Of a DNA stretch of 64,000 bases, positions 33,777-45,513 are shown one piece after another (position 1 is the first letter of the stretch; every line of letters starts with the position of its first letter). Both the position numbers and the translations under genes were made by a program. The stretch is from Plantago ovata. Its lineage: Eukaryota > Streptophyta > Magnoliopsida > Lamiales > Plantaginaceae. The notes under the pieces were generated by a model. That model was not told the origin of the DNA and searched no databases. It saw only the letters and a list, made by a program, of their open reading frames with translations. The stretch is taken from positions 56,161,253 through 56,225,252 of the forward strand of contig CM051458.1 in assembly GCA_028274465.1 (NCBI GenBank). The letters are read 5' to 3'.

Positions 33777-36700
33777 TTATTGAGGTAGTTCAATCAATCC
33801 AAGGTTATACCTTAGCATTGCGAACCTATTATCCGGTAGGGGCTTGGTAAAGATGTCAGCAAGCTGATCTTCAGTACCTACTTTCACAACCTCAATATCA
33901 CCTTTTCCACATGATCTCTAATGAAATGATGTCTAATATCAATGTGCTTGGTCCTAGAGTGAAACTTAGGATTTTGCGTAATTGCAATAGCACTTGTATT
34001 ATCACAAAAGATTGGTGTTTTCTTTGCAGAAATACCATAATCTCTTAATTGTTGCTGAATCCATAGGATTTGAGCTGTGCAACAACCAGCTGCAATGTAT
34101 TCAGATTCAGTAGATGAATTGGCGACACACGTTTGCTTCTTGCTGAACCATGATATTAATCTAGTACCCAAAAACTGACAAGTTCCAGAGGTACTTTTTC
34201 TATCAAGAGTTGATCCACCATGATCAGCATCAGAATAGCCAACCAATTCAAGTCCAGAATCTTTTGGATACCATAATCCAACATTGACTGTACCTTTAAC
34301 ATATTTCAGTATTTTAATTGCCTTTTTGTAGTGTGATTCTCTTGGATCCGATTGGAATCTTGCACACACACAAACAGCATACTGAATGTCAGGTCTACTT
34401 GCTGTTAAATACAACAAGGAACCAATGAGCTTCCTATACTTGTGTTCTTCAACACTTTTGTCCTCTTTAGTATAGCCCAATTTGGTACCAACACTCATAG
34501 GGATCTTTTCAGGTTTTTCATCCTCTTTGATCCTAAACTTTATGAGCATTTCTTTCGCATACTTTGCTTGATTTATGAATATTCCATCTTTGAGTTGCTT
34601 GACTTGCAACCCTAGGAAATAATTCAATTTTCCCATCATACTCATTTCAAACTTATTTGTCATGAGTTTGGCAAAATCATCACAAAGTTGCTTGTCCTTA
34701 GATCCAAAAATTATGTCATCCACATAAATTTGAACTAAGATTAATTTACCATCATGGTTCATGGTAAAAAGAGTTTTGTCAACTTCACCTTTCTTGAAAC
34801 CATTTTCCAGCAAGAACTTAGCTAAGGTATCATACCATGCTCTTGGTGCTTGCTTTAGACATATACAGCTTTCTGAAGCTTATATACCATCTTGGTTTCT
34901 GAGGGAAGTTCAAAGCCAGGGGGTTGTTCTAGGTAGACTTCTTCAGCAAGTTCACCATTTAAGAATGCACTCTTAACATCCATTTGGTAAACAATGAAGT
35001 CATTGTGAGCAGCAAAGGCCAAGAAAAGCCTAATTGCATCCAATCTTGCAACTGGAGCGTAAGACTCATCATAGTCCAATCCTTCAGTCTGACAGTAACC
35101 TTGAGCAACTAAGCGTGCTTTGTTTCTTGTTACTTCACCAGACTCGCTCAGCTTGTTTCTGAACACCCCACTTTGTACCAATAGCTTTCTTATCTTCAGC
35201 AAGTGGCACAAGTTTCCAGACTTTGTTTCTTTCAAATTGATCCAATTCTTCTTGCATTGCCTTTATCCATTCAGAATGCTTCAAAGCTTCTTCTATGGTT
35301 TTAGGTTCAATTTCTGAAACAAAGCAAGAGAATAAAGATTCTACTTCTACGACAGTTGCTTCTTCAGCAAGTCCTTGAGTAGCTTTGGATCTAGTCACTT
35401 GGCGTTTATTAATATCGCCAATCATATCCGTAGAGGGATGATCTCTAATCCATTTATTAACAGGTTTCCTGTTTGTTGGATCAGGATATGTTTGCTCATC
35501 AGCATGTGACTCTTCAGTATGTACTTGTTCAGTACTACTGGGAATTTGTGTCTCTGCTGAGATTTGATCGTCAGCAACTGCTTGTTCAGCATTGCTGGGT
35601 TGAGATATTTCATCAGCAGGCACTGGAGATTGCGTAATTTCAGCAACTTCCGGAGCAACCGCATCTTTTGCTGGAAATTCCTTGTCGTGAACTATATTCA
35701 TCTTGTCATGACTCGGGGAGGAGAATCATTGTCAGAATCATCATTTAGTTCAATTGACTTGATTTGCCTAGCATCAGATTCAGTTCTTTGCTCATGTATG
35801 ATTAGCTTTTTCATACATTCTGATATTTCTTCTTCAGCAGGCACACCTTGCGTCTTTTCGTAGAATACAACATGCACAGATTCTTCAATCTTTTGTGCCT
35901 TTTTGTTGTAAACTCTGTAAGCTTTACTATGCAAAGAGTAGCCAAGAAATATCGCTTCGTCTGCCTTTGGTTGAAATGTTCTTAGGTATTCTCTACCATT
36001 GTTAAGAACGAAACACTTGCAACCAAATACTCTTAGATGAGTGATGTTAGGAGGTCTTCCAACAAACAATTCATAAGGAGTTTTGTTGTATTCCTTAGTA
36101 ATCAAACATCTATTCTGAGTATAGCAGGCGGTATTAATCGCTTCAACCCAGTAAGCCTCACTTATCTCAGTGTCAGCAAGCATTGTTCTTGCGGCTTCCT
36201 TCAGGGTACGATTCTTCCGTTCAGCAACACCATTTTGCTGTGGTGTCCTTACTGAGGATAACTGATGTTGAATACCTTTGGAGGTACAATATTCAGTTAT
36301 GTACTGGTTTACAAACTCAGTACCATGGTCTGTCCTTATGACTCTTACCTTGTCATTTTCATGACTTCAAGCTTATTCAGCAAGTTAGGTATTTCAGTCT
36401 TGGTTTCAGATTTGTGCTTGATGAATACTACCCAAGTGAATCTTGAATAGTCATCTACCACGACTAGACCATACTTCTTACCAGCATAGCTTGTTGAAGA
36501 AGATTCAAACAAGTCCATGTCCAAGAGTTGTAAAGGTTTTGTAGTTGACGGTACTGCCTTGTTCTTGAAAGAAGATTTGGTTTGCTTTCCTTGCTGACAT
36601 GCATTGCAAACACCATCCTTCTTAAAAGTAACCCTAGGTAATCCAACTACAAGTGCCTTTTTAGACAGCTTATTCAGCGTCTTGAAGTTTAGATGACTTG

Positions 36701-37160
36701 TTCGTTTATGCCATAACCATGCTTTTTCAGCAAGGCAATCATGATCTGAGACCAGGCATTTGTCAACGTTTGCTGAAGACCAATCAACGGTGTACAATCC
36801 TCCTGATCTTCTTGCAATCATTATAACCTTTTTAGTCTCAAAATCTACAAGTTTACATTCATCACTTTTAATTTCGATGAAGTATCCTTTGTCAGCAAAT
36901 TGACTCATGCTGAAAAGGTTAAACTTAAGATTTTTGACATAAAGAACTCCAGAAATGGTTATACATCCCAACTTCACATCACCATAGCCTTTTGTAGATC
37001 CGGAGCCTCCACCAGCAAACCTTATTGTTGGACCTTTAGACCACCGTCTATAGTTTATAAGGTTATTCTTGTTGCCCGTCATGTGCTTTCCACAACCACT
37101 ATCAAAGTGCCAGATTGCATCGTTTGTCTCCGTGGCTGCAGTCTGCACAATCAAGAGCAA
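33777..37160 (-). pseudogene. Sirevirus-type pol (protease, integrase, RT, RNase H), several frameshifts
   Basis: Protease has active site FDSGCGKHMTG (36345-37160 frame). In the same frame are the integrase zinc finger (HKRTSHLNF, CNACQQGK) and the first catalytic Asp region. The second catalytic region (RTDHGTEF) is in another frame near 36320. The next frame (35698-36183) holds the integrase end (LADTEISEAYW). RT is spread over 34855-35701 and 33884-34813 with catalytic YVDDIIFGS. RNase H carries SSTESEYIAAG, and the end FTKPLP is near 33840 in yet another frame, with a stop at 33777. At least five frame breaks are visible, so no polyprotein can be made. Confidence 0.9.
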
Positions 37161-37165
37161 ACAAG

Positions 37166-39585
37166 TTAATTATCCATTGATGGATGTCCATTAACATGTT
37201 CAAGAATGCATCCAGTGGAAACCCAAGTCTGAAGTTTTTCAACTTTGACTTGTTTTCTACTTGCTGAGGAACTAGGAGGTTTTGAGCTAAGAGACTTTTG
37301 ACTCGTGCTGGTCAAATCCACTTTCTGATGTGGTGTCTTGCTCTGTTGACCTTTTTGCTGAGCATACTTTTCAGTAAGTTCTTTTCTAGCAAGGTTCCTT
37401 CTAGTCCTAGCATTGGGAGTCTTTTCAGAACTCTTAGGCTTGGTTTTCTTCATCTCTTTGAAGTATCTTTGCTGACTTTGCTTATACTCATGAAAGAGTT
37501 GACTTTGCTTGGTTTTGAAACCGAGTCCACTCTTTGGAGAATGCTGAGCTTTAGCATCAGCAACCTTACTTGATTCAGGTTTGTCAGCAAGGAACTTCTG
37601 ATTACTTTTGGTAATCTTGCCTTTAGACTTAACAACTTGCTTTTCAGCAACTTGTTTGGCGGAATGCTTCACGGCATTCTTTTTCTTTCCAGTTTGCTTC
37701 ACAGCAACCTGTTTTCCTTTTAAAGTCTTGTTACTTTGAGCAGCAACAGCGAGCTTTATGGTCATAGGTACTTGATTGCATGTTTCAGCAACCTTAGTTT
37801 GACCAAACTGATAGATCACTGGTGGACTACTATCAGTAGCACGTACAAAGGAGATAGGTGATTTATCTTTTCTCAAGATTTCTACGTTATCACCTTCACA
37901 CGTTGCTCCTAAACCTTCTTTCTGAGATGGATCTCTCAAATAAGAGTTTAGTTCAGTCAGCGTATTACTCGCTTCTACATAAGATTTGAAATTGATTTTC
38001 ATCTTTTTCATTTCTTGGATTTCAGCAAGTAACTTTAGAATTGAGGACTGATACTCTTCTAATTCTAACGCCATTTGAGAATTTTTCTCTGCAGCCTCAG
38101 CAATCAACTTCTTAAGACGCCTTATTTCAGCATCCTTTTCTTCTGTCTCTTCCTTCAGCAAAACGTACTTTTCAGTAGTTTGCTTGGTCAGAGTTTCAGC
38201 AAGTTGAAGTTTTTCTTGCTGTTGCTGAGAGTTTTCTCAAATCTTTCGATTTCTCCTTGAATCTTGTCAAGGTCAATTTCGTCTTCACTGTCTGAATCTG
38301 AGTCAGGGGTAGAATCATTTACCTGACCGGCCATGAGGCAGAATTCGTAGTTCGACACATCTGGATAAGCTTCCATAGCTATTCCACACACTTCTTTGCC
38401 AATCTCCACATCTAGAGTGGCTTCCTCATCGTCGGTGTCTGAACTTTCATCCTCACTGTCTTCGGAGCTTGTCTCAATGCACAATGCATCGATTTTTGCT
38501 TGAAGCTTCTTCTTTTCTTCAGCAATGAAAGCTCTTTTGAACTTTTTCTTCTTTTCAGCAGATTTGCCTTTCAGCAAGGGGCAATTAGCTTTGAAGTGTC
38601 CAGGCTTTTTGCAGTAAAAACATAGATCATTTCCAACTGCTGGCTCTTCTGATGATGTAGCTTGCTGAGCTTGCTTGTTCAGCGAGCTAGTGTCATTCTT
38701 GTACTTATGGTAGTTATTACCAAGATGCTTTTTCAGCTTCTCTTTTGCTTTTCGCCTTTCAAGTTCCTTACTGATGAATTTCTTCATGTTTTTAACAACT
38801 AAAGCATTTTCATCAGCAGGCTCTTTATCATTCTTCTTTTCAGAAGATGACGGCTTTGCAGCAAGACCAATGTTTTGCAATTTTTCAGCAAACACATTTT
38901 CTCTTTGCTTTGTCTCATAATTGACAGTAGCAAGATGAGAGAACAACTCAGTTGGTGTAATGTCAGGCATTCCTTGATTATAATAGAAATTCTGAGTATG
39001 GATCCATTCTTAATTCAAACTCCTGATGATAGTTTTCACTTTCTCAGAATCTGAATAAAAATTTCCAACACCCAGCGCTGCCATTTCACTAACAAGAGTT
39101 GTGAATCTGAAGTCCAAGTCTTCCAGTGACTCGTTAGCACCTTGCTTAAAGTTTTGAAACTTCAGCTTAAGTACTTCAAGTTTGTTTTTCTTGGTCTTGT
39201 CAGATCCAGCACAAAGATCTTGAACCATTTTCCAAGCCTCCTTAGCAGTCTTAGCACCCCACAGTTTGCACTGTATGGTATCCGGAGTTGATCTGATGAT
39301 GATATTTCTTGCTTGGCCATCAAGACGGAATCTCTTAGCTTCGTCAGAAGTCCATTCCTCTCTTGGTTTTGGCACAACAGTATCTGAAGGTTCGCCTTGG
39401 ATGGTTTCCTTTCCAGCTTCAGTGGTTCTATGAGGGAAACTCCTTTCAACCTTGGTGATCTTGATAGGTCCATCATTAATGACGGTGACCATCTCATCAC
39501 TAATGGCCTCAAGATGTAACATCATGTTGTTTCGCCATTTCTCGTAATTTTCCAGCTTCAGCAAGGGAGCATCTCCTAAAGACAT
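37166..39585 (-). pseudogene. Sirevirus-type gag with CCHC knuckle and coiled coil
   Basis: The start is the ATG at 39585 (MSLGDAPLLKLENYEKW). The gag domain runs to 39010, where an in-frame TAA (39007-39009) interrupts. The next frame (38188-38970) has the intact zinc knuckle CFYCKKPGHFKANCP and an acidic Ser/Asp-rich segment. After a one-base shift near 38215 the third frame (37166-38161) has a strong coiled coil (EEKDAEIRRLKKLIAEAAE) and a Lys-rich C-terminal region. A long gag with a coiled coil is typical of Sireviruses. Gag and pol are separated by a stop. Confidence 0.9.
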
Positions 39586-39683
39586 CCTGTCAGCAAAGCA
39601 CTACCAAACTGATCAAGTGAAAGAGATTTACGGAAAGCACTTAAGGGGATCTAGGTTCAGTGCAGAAGGCTAAAGAACCTCCT

Positions 39684-39695
39684 GCTCTGATACCA
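39684..39695 (-). promoter_or_regulatory. Primer binding site of the Sirevirus-type element
   Basis: TGGTATCAGAGC on the minus strand, next to the 5' LTR end, is complementary to initiator tRNA-Met. Confidence 0.9.
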
Positions 39696-39697
39696 CT

Positions 39698-41390
39698 TGT
39701 TGGTCCCTTTAAACAACAAGAAAAGACTAGAGGGGGGGGTGAATAGTCTTTTCAAACTTTTGTCGTTTAAAACTTTCTCAGCAAGTACTTATTACTTTTC
39801 AGTAATGAGATTGCTGATACTTAACTTTCTCAGCAAGCGTAAGTTACTTTACAGTAGCTTGGTTTGCTAATACTTAAAATCAGAGAGCGGAAGTCTTTGA
39901 AACAATAAGTGCTTTTCAGCAAGTAAAGTGTTTCAGCAAGTGATGTGAGTGACTGTGTACAAACAGATAAAATTTGCTGAAAGCTAAATGCAGTAAGTAA
40001 ATCACACAAACGCTTTTTAGAGTGGTATCTGAGAGTGGCGTAATCTCCCAACTAATCCACTTTGTCCTTTCTAGGACTGAATCCACTAAGATATGATTGA
40101 GGTTCCTTACAATCTCCTATCTAAAGTGATTCAACAGAAACCAAAGCACACTTGCTTTGTCTCCAACCTAAACTAGAGAACTCAACCTTGTTCTCCACCA
40201 AACTTGGTACTTTTAATCAGCAAAACTATGCTTGATTAAGTTCCCCCTGAATATCACGCCTGAAAGGGTGTATTTTCAGTTAGAGAGTTTTGGGGTGAGA
40301 TAACTTAATTATAACTTATTCAGTTACAACAAGTAATCTAAGAAACTCAACTTGGAATACTTTGCAGTAAACAAGTTTGATTGTTTCTGGTGTCAAGACT
40401 CGTTCTTGTTCGAAAGAAAGAACACTTAACTAATTTCTTAGCCGAGTTTGTTCTACTTCTTCACAAGTAGCTTTTTTTCAAGCTTTAAGTCTTGGAACGG
40501 ATCAATGGCAGTAAGAGTGTTTGAAGGTTTGTGAATTTTAAGCACAAGTGAGAGTTTGATCACGTTGTTGACACACTTCAACTCTTTGCCGGATGACCTC
40601 TATTTATAGTGCAAGTAAGGAGCCGTTTGAATTTCAAATCCTAAGGCTTTTGTTCCTTAACATGTCACTATCTTGCTTTTGTACTTTCAGCAGCAACCTT
40701 TGTTTGTCTTCTAGTCGTTATGTCCTTCGCGTGTAAGCTTTGCATTAAATGCACCTTTGAGTAGAATTCAAACAGTAACAATGGAGCGCAAAATCACGTA
40801 CATTCAGCAAGAGGTCACATATGTTCATCAGCAAGTGTTTATTCTCAGTTTCAGCAAGCACAACCTACTCTGTCTTTCAGATTTTCACTTATGCAATGCT
40901 GTTGCTGAAAATTTCACTTTCTGAGCAACACGTGCCTTACCAGTCTTCAGCAATCTTCAAGTCTTCAAGTCTTCAAGTCTTCAAGTCTTCAGATCTTCAA
41001 AAGTCTTCAAGATTCTGACCGGTTTCTTATTTGCTTCAATAATTTGTTTATAATAAACAAAATACATCTTCAGCAAATGCTTCAATAGGTCATTTTCTTT
41101 TCAGAAAATAAGTTACATCAAAGCTAAGCATCAATAAGATATTTTCTTTTCAGAAAATAAGATACATCATACGCTAAAGTGTCAATAAATTAATTTCTTC
41201 ACAGAAATTAAAGTACGTCATCCACAAGATAAAAACTTATCTAACACCTATCTAAGTCATCAGCAAACGTTCCTCTTTTACAATGTCCTTTAAAAATTCT
41301 AAAATCCTATGGACCTCAAGAGTACTAGTTACTGGACTGTTCTTAATTTAGCATGGTTAATTGCTCATCAAAATTACAAGTTTCCTAACA
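39698..41390 (-). repeat. 5' LTR of the Sirevirus-type element
   Basis: 1693 bp. It contains a TATA box on the minus strand (CTATAAATAGAGG, about 40598-40610), a short tandem run of CTTCAAGT (40960-41010), and three degenerate copies of a unit with TTTTCTTTTCAGAAAATAAG (41085-41215). The string TCAGCAA is very frequent, as it is in the coding part. Confidence 0.85.
40597..40610 (-). promoter_or_regulatory. TATA box in Sirevirus-type LTR
   Basis: ACTATAAATAGAGG on the minus strand, at a position typical for transcription start of a copia LTR. Confidence 0.6.
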
Positions 41391-41395
41391 AGAGG

Positions 41396-42341
41396 AAAAA
41401 CATCAATCAACGGTGGTTATGCAATGTCCGAGAGGTCCGTTTATGTATATTTTAAGTCCAAGTCTCAAAGCCGAGACGCGCGAAGACGGGGAAATAAAAA
41501 CGGCGCGACTACCACATAGGGAGGAAAGGGGCCAATGAGAAATTTAAAAAGGGGAGTAGTTACTACATGAAACGAGCGAGCACAAATACAAGAAACATAG
41601 CAATGGCGTGAATAAAGGCAAAAATAAAAGAAGAAAAAGTAGTCGAACTTACTTGATTCGACGGAAAGGAAAGGTAGCTTGCTCGACGACTCCGCTCGAC
41701 TACGTCTGCTCCTCGCTCTTTAGAGTTGCTACTCGGACAGTTCAAATTGCTCTGAGTGAGTTTGGGCGAAAATTTTCCAAATGAATCTAAGTACCCCTAT
41801 TTATAAGAGGGTAGTACTGGAATGCGAACCGTCGCATACGTGGCGACGAATCTAGGCCACACGCGCGACGAGACAGAATGCCCAGATTGAGCCACGTCAT
41901 GAAAAGAAGATTTTGCCCTTGGAGCGCCCCGACTTAAGGAAAAACGTTTGGAGCGTACGTGAATTAGGGCTCGCCCTACCAAGATGGCTCCTCGAGCAAA
42001 AAAAAAAATATGAAGAACCTCGGAACGTCTCCAAACACATGCTCCGAAGGAAGAAAAGACTACTCCTCGACCTCGTGAAGCTGCATGACCTTACCCGGAT
42101 CCAATCTCTTTCATACAAATATCCTTTTTTGGTGGTCCGAGTACCGTCTACTCGAACCATAAAAAGGGGGGGGGGAGGGAGAGATAGGAGGAGGAAAGAT
42201 TATGAAAACCATCGGGTCGCAAGGAAAAACTTTTTACAATTATACATCGGACCATACTTCAAGATTGAAGGGAAGGCCGACTTGAACTTAATAGTTCCAC
42301 ACCTATCTTCTACTAAGATACTTGGAAACTAGAGGGACATA
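41396..42341 (+). other. 3' internal part of the Tat-like element
   Basis: This segment lies between the Sirevirus-type insertion and the 3' LTR. Its last part (41913-42332) reads as a degraded pol C-terminus (LYIGPYFKIEG and a closing LSSTKILGN). It ends with the purine-rich AAACTAGAGGGACATA before the LTR. On the minus strand there is a TATA box (CTTATAAATAGGGG, about 41799-41814). A leader-like stretch and a good splice donor (CAAGTAAGTTCG, about 41652) follow it, so an antisense transcript is possible. Confidence 0.55.
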
Positions 42342-43910
42342 TGTTGGTGTCGGAATATGTCCAACCCCTAAGGACGTCTAAGAGCGTACTAGGGCGTCAT
42401 GGGCTGACCATGATAGAAGGGTCCAATCACCTTTCATAAGGGTCCGATCAGACAAAAGACTAGGCAAAATAGCCTAAGTCCTTATGTGCGGCCTAAAAGT
42501 ACAACTGCCCTACTAGCCATTGAGCTGCCCTACTAGCGTGGTGATGCCCTACTAGCAGGACAAAGTCCTAGTAGCCACCAGCTAGGGGAAAGGCAAGCCC
42601 AGCAAAGAGCTCCTCGGGCTACACCACGACCTCCTGCTACGTAGACTTGCCCTACTAGCACGACGAGAGGAACAAGATTGTTGCCCTTCTGCCCTACTAG
42701 CACAGGTAGTCGGACGAGTGTCCTTCCGCCCTACTACCACAGCTGGCCGGACAAAACTCCTTACGTCAAGGAAGAATTAACATGTCCTAAGGAAAAGTTG
42801 GTCCTCGGACCTTGGAAGCTTGGCAGTCGCCCTATTACCCCGTCCTCGGACGGTATTAGGGCGACACCCGCCCTAGGAACACTTTGGTACCAAGGATGAC
42901 CATTTTACCCCTTTCAGCCCTAGTGGAAGATCTGGGCCAAAGCCCATGGGTCACTCCAAATGGGCCTAAGCCCATAGAAGAGTCAATCATGGTCGTACAC
43001 TTGTCACGATCCTAAGTGCTCAAGCAATATTCTATTGCTAGTATAAATATGGGCTCACTCCAATCAAGGTAATCAATCAATCATTCAATCATCACACTAT
43101 TTTCTCACTCTGCATTTACTAGGGAAGCCTACCAACTCCCTACATGTAAATTCGTCCCTCCGACTTGATCTTAGACAAGCCGGGATTGTGGCACTAACCC
43201 CCCCCCCCCCACTTGCTAAGTTATACCTCATGTCCTAGGTACAGTACGGAAGGCACTTGAAGTGCGAAGGAGGTTCTAGAACCTTCGCCCTACGACGCTC
43301 CAGAGGAAAGTACGACTACACTGCAGAGGAAAGCACTAATTACCTATCATGTAATGCCCCGCATCCCACATCGCTTAAGAGTGAGTGGAATAAATGGTAT
43401 ATATGTTAGACCACCACTCTCACATGGTATGAGGCCTTTTGGGTGGATCCAAAAGCAAATCCGTGCGGGCTCAGGCCCAAAGCGGACAATATCATACTGT
43501 GGAGACGTGTGTGGGACCGTCCAGGAGTAACCACGCCGGCCGGATTGGTCGGGTCGTTACAAATGGTATCAGAGCCTAGATCAACACAAAGCCCGCACCG
43601 GGTGGACGGTTGGTAAAGGTTATTGTCAGTTTGTCACCTCCACCACTTAAGGCGCTCGACGAGGACGTCGAGGCTTTAAGGGGGGTAGTTTGTAATGCCC
43701 CGCATCCCACATCGCTTAAGAGTGAGTGGAATAAAGGGTATATATGTTAGATCACCACTCTCACATTGTATGAGGCCTTTTGGGTGATTCCAAAAGCAAA
43801 TTCGTGCGGGCTCAGGCCCAAAGCGGACAATATCATACTGTGGAGACGTGTGTGGGACCGTCCAGGACTAACCACGCCGGCCGGATTGGTCGGGTCGTTA
43901 CATATCAACA
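42342..43910 (+). repeat. 3' LTR of the Tat-like element, split by a TRIM
   Basis: The LTR parts are 42342-43349 and 43908-43910. It begins TGTTGGTGTCGG and, once the TRIM and its duplicated TATCA are removed, ends CCTATCAACA like the 5' LTR. It is followed by the TSD ATGCT (43911-43915). Confidence 0.9.
43350..43902 (+). mobile_element. TRIM (terminal-repeat retrotransposon in miniature), TSD TATCA
   Basis: Two LTRs of about 212 bp (43350-43561 and 43690-43902, TGTAATGCCCCG to GTCGTTACA) flank 128 bp. That segment holds a PBS (TGGTATCAGAGC, 43564-43575) and a polypurine tract (TTAAGGGGGGTAGTT, up to 43689). The TSD TATCA is at 43345-43349 and 43903-43907. There is no coding capacity, so movement needs enzymes from another element. 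It is complete, and the LTRs are nearly alike. Confidence 0.95.
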
Positions 43911-44065
43911 ATGCTGAAAGTTTCAGTGGAGAAATTTGGAAAAGAAAAATCATATTGTGGAGACGTGTGTGGGACCGTCCAAGACTAACCACGCCGGCCG
44001 GATTGGTCGGGTCGTTACATATCAACAATGCGGAAAGTTTCAATGGAGAAATTTGGAAAAGAAAA
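43832..44065. repeat. 117-bp tandem duplication across the nest's right border
   Basis: Unit 1 (43832-43948) and unit 2 (43949-44065) both run from ATCATAYTGTGGAGACG through the TRIM end, the TSD and the flanking GAAAGTTTCARTGG to GAAAAGAAAAA. Unit 1 contains the real junctions, so the duplication happened after the TRIM inserted. Confidence 0.95.
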
Positions 44066-45229
44066 ACCACTCATGAAATCAAAATAAATCAAAATAAAAA
44101 GAGATGTACAAAGCCACAACCAAGATATGGTGTGAAATGGGATCTGCAGTAGGATGTTGTTGTATTCCACCAGAGGCAAAAAAATAATAATAACATTGAG
44201 CAATAATAAGGTAAATTTGAATAGATTGATTGGGATTTTAGCATACTTCTGTTATTTCAAAGCTGGAGAAGAATCGAATAGGATTGGGATTGATGAATCC
44301 GTCCGTGACCCAATTGCTCCTCTACGGCTCTACCTCGTTTAGTCCTCCTGCCATTCGGATTTAGTCAAGAGGATTATGATAAAAGTGACCGAGAACAGAG
44401 AGTTGTATGCAAAATTACATTGATAAACAAAAGAGACATTAAATGTAAAAATCATTCGAGATTTTAATCCTTAATCCTTACTCACTTACGGGATTGAGAT
44501 TATTAATAGCACTTCTTTATGTGACACTTGCTTCAGGATTATTATGAATCATTGAATCTGAATTAGAGAAGAATCTATCTGTCTATCTATATATACATGA
44601 AACCTAGGGGTCTAGGAGAGCCCAATTTCATTCTCAAGAGCTTTCACACTATGTGGCAAAAATTTTGACCTCATGAAAAAGATTCAATTTCATTTGTTTT
44701 GGTAAGTTTTCATTCATCTAATTTTGGTAATTTTAATTCTTCTTTCTTCCTTTTTATAAAAAACGTTCAGCCATATATTTATGCGTTTTTTATTTAAATG
44801 TTTGATTTAAATAATATGTTAATTGAATTATACACCAAAACAAATTCTGGAATTTAAAAACAAATCTTTTATTAATTAAATGTTGAATTATGGTGTCAAT
44901 TAAATTCTTGGCAAAATGAATTTTAAAATTAAAAATAAATATTTTTTTATTTAAATGGTTAATTAAAATGTTAATTAAAATCTAGGTAAAATATATTCTG
45001 GAATTAAAATTAAATTCGTAGACAAAAATGTACGAAAATGAGTTTAATTTTTTTTAGTTTATTCATTCACAATTAATTTTAATTATTAAAAATGATATTT
45101 AATAAATCAGTGATTAAATTATTTGTGTTTTTTGTTTTTAAGAATAATCTTTGTTGCGAATTCATGGAAACAATAAATTAAAAAAAAAGATCGTTCATTG
45201 TTCACAACATTGCGAATTCATGGAAACAA

Positions 45230-45281
45230 TAACCCGGGTGGCATATATCATGAACATCACCACATTCTACTCGGCCACAGC
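45230..45281 (-). other. tRNA-like module, truncated (copy 1 of 5)
   Basis: The minus strand reads TGTGGCCGAGTAGAATGTGG and continues to CCCGGGTT. The A-box half is kept and the B-box half is cut off. Confidence 0.5.
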
Positions 45282-45448
45282 TTTTCAATCGTTCATTGTT
45301 CACAACATCAAGTATTGGTGTTTGATTTAATATTTTATGCTTTTAATTTTATTTATTAACAATTAAGTTTTTTTCCGTAACAATTACTCTAGAATATTAA
45401 TTACTAAATCAGTGATTAATCGAATAAATCATTAAATTAAAAAAAAAA

Positions 45449-45513
45449 GTTGTGGCCAGAGGGAATTGGGTCGCATATATCATGAGCATCACCAAATTCC
45501 ACTCAGCCACAAC
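45449..45513 (-). other. tRNA-like module (copy 2 of 5)
   Basis: On the minus strand it begins GTTGTGGCTGAGTGG (A-box-like) and ends in a complementary GGCCACAAC. The B-box region is mutated (CAATTCCCTC). Confidence 0.5.

Larger units (their letters stand above)
33500..41390 (-). mobile_element. Sirevirus-type Ty1/copia element 2 (nest level 2), TSD AGAGG
   Basis: The TSD AGAGG is at 33495-33499 and 41391-41395. The 5' LTR is 39698-41390 (TGTTAGGAAACTTG to GGGACCAACA on the minus strand), the PBS is at 39684-39695, gag at 37166-39585 and pol at 33777-37160. Only 23 bp of the 3' LTR survive outside the assembly gap. The long gag with a coiled coil and the pol motifs point to the Sirevirus (SIRE/Maximus) lineage. 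Several frameshifts make it inactive. Confidence 0.9.
9329..43910 (+). mobile_element. Outer Tat-like gypsy derivative (nest level 1), TSD ATGCT
   Basis: Two related LTRs (9329-10319 and 42342-43910, the second split by a TRIM) enclose everything between. The left flank 9324-9328 and right flank 43911-43915 are both ATGCT, a perfect 5-bp TSD. A PBS-like TTTGGCGCCGTCC follows the left LTR. After removing the nested insertions, only about 1.1 kb of internal sequence remains: a gag start (10374-10454, continuing at 33480-33499) and a 946-bp 3' segment (41396-42341). It is therefore a coding-poor, non-autonomous member whose mobility would depend on enzymes from other copies. Confidence 0.9.

Noticed and set aside
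41563..41745. A 60-codon antisense protein in the Tat-like element
   Set aside because: The frame runs straight over a strong splice donor and shows no recognised motif; only the promoter-like signal is worth keeping.
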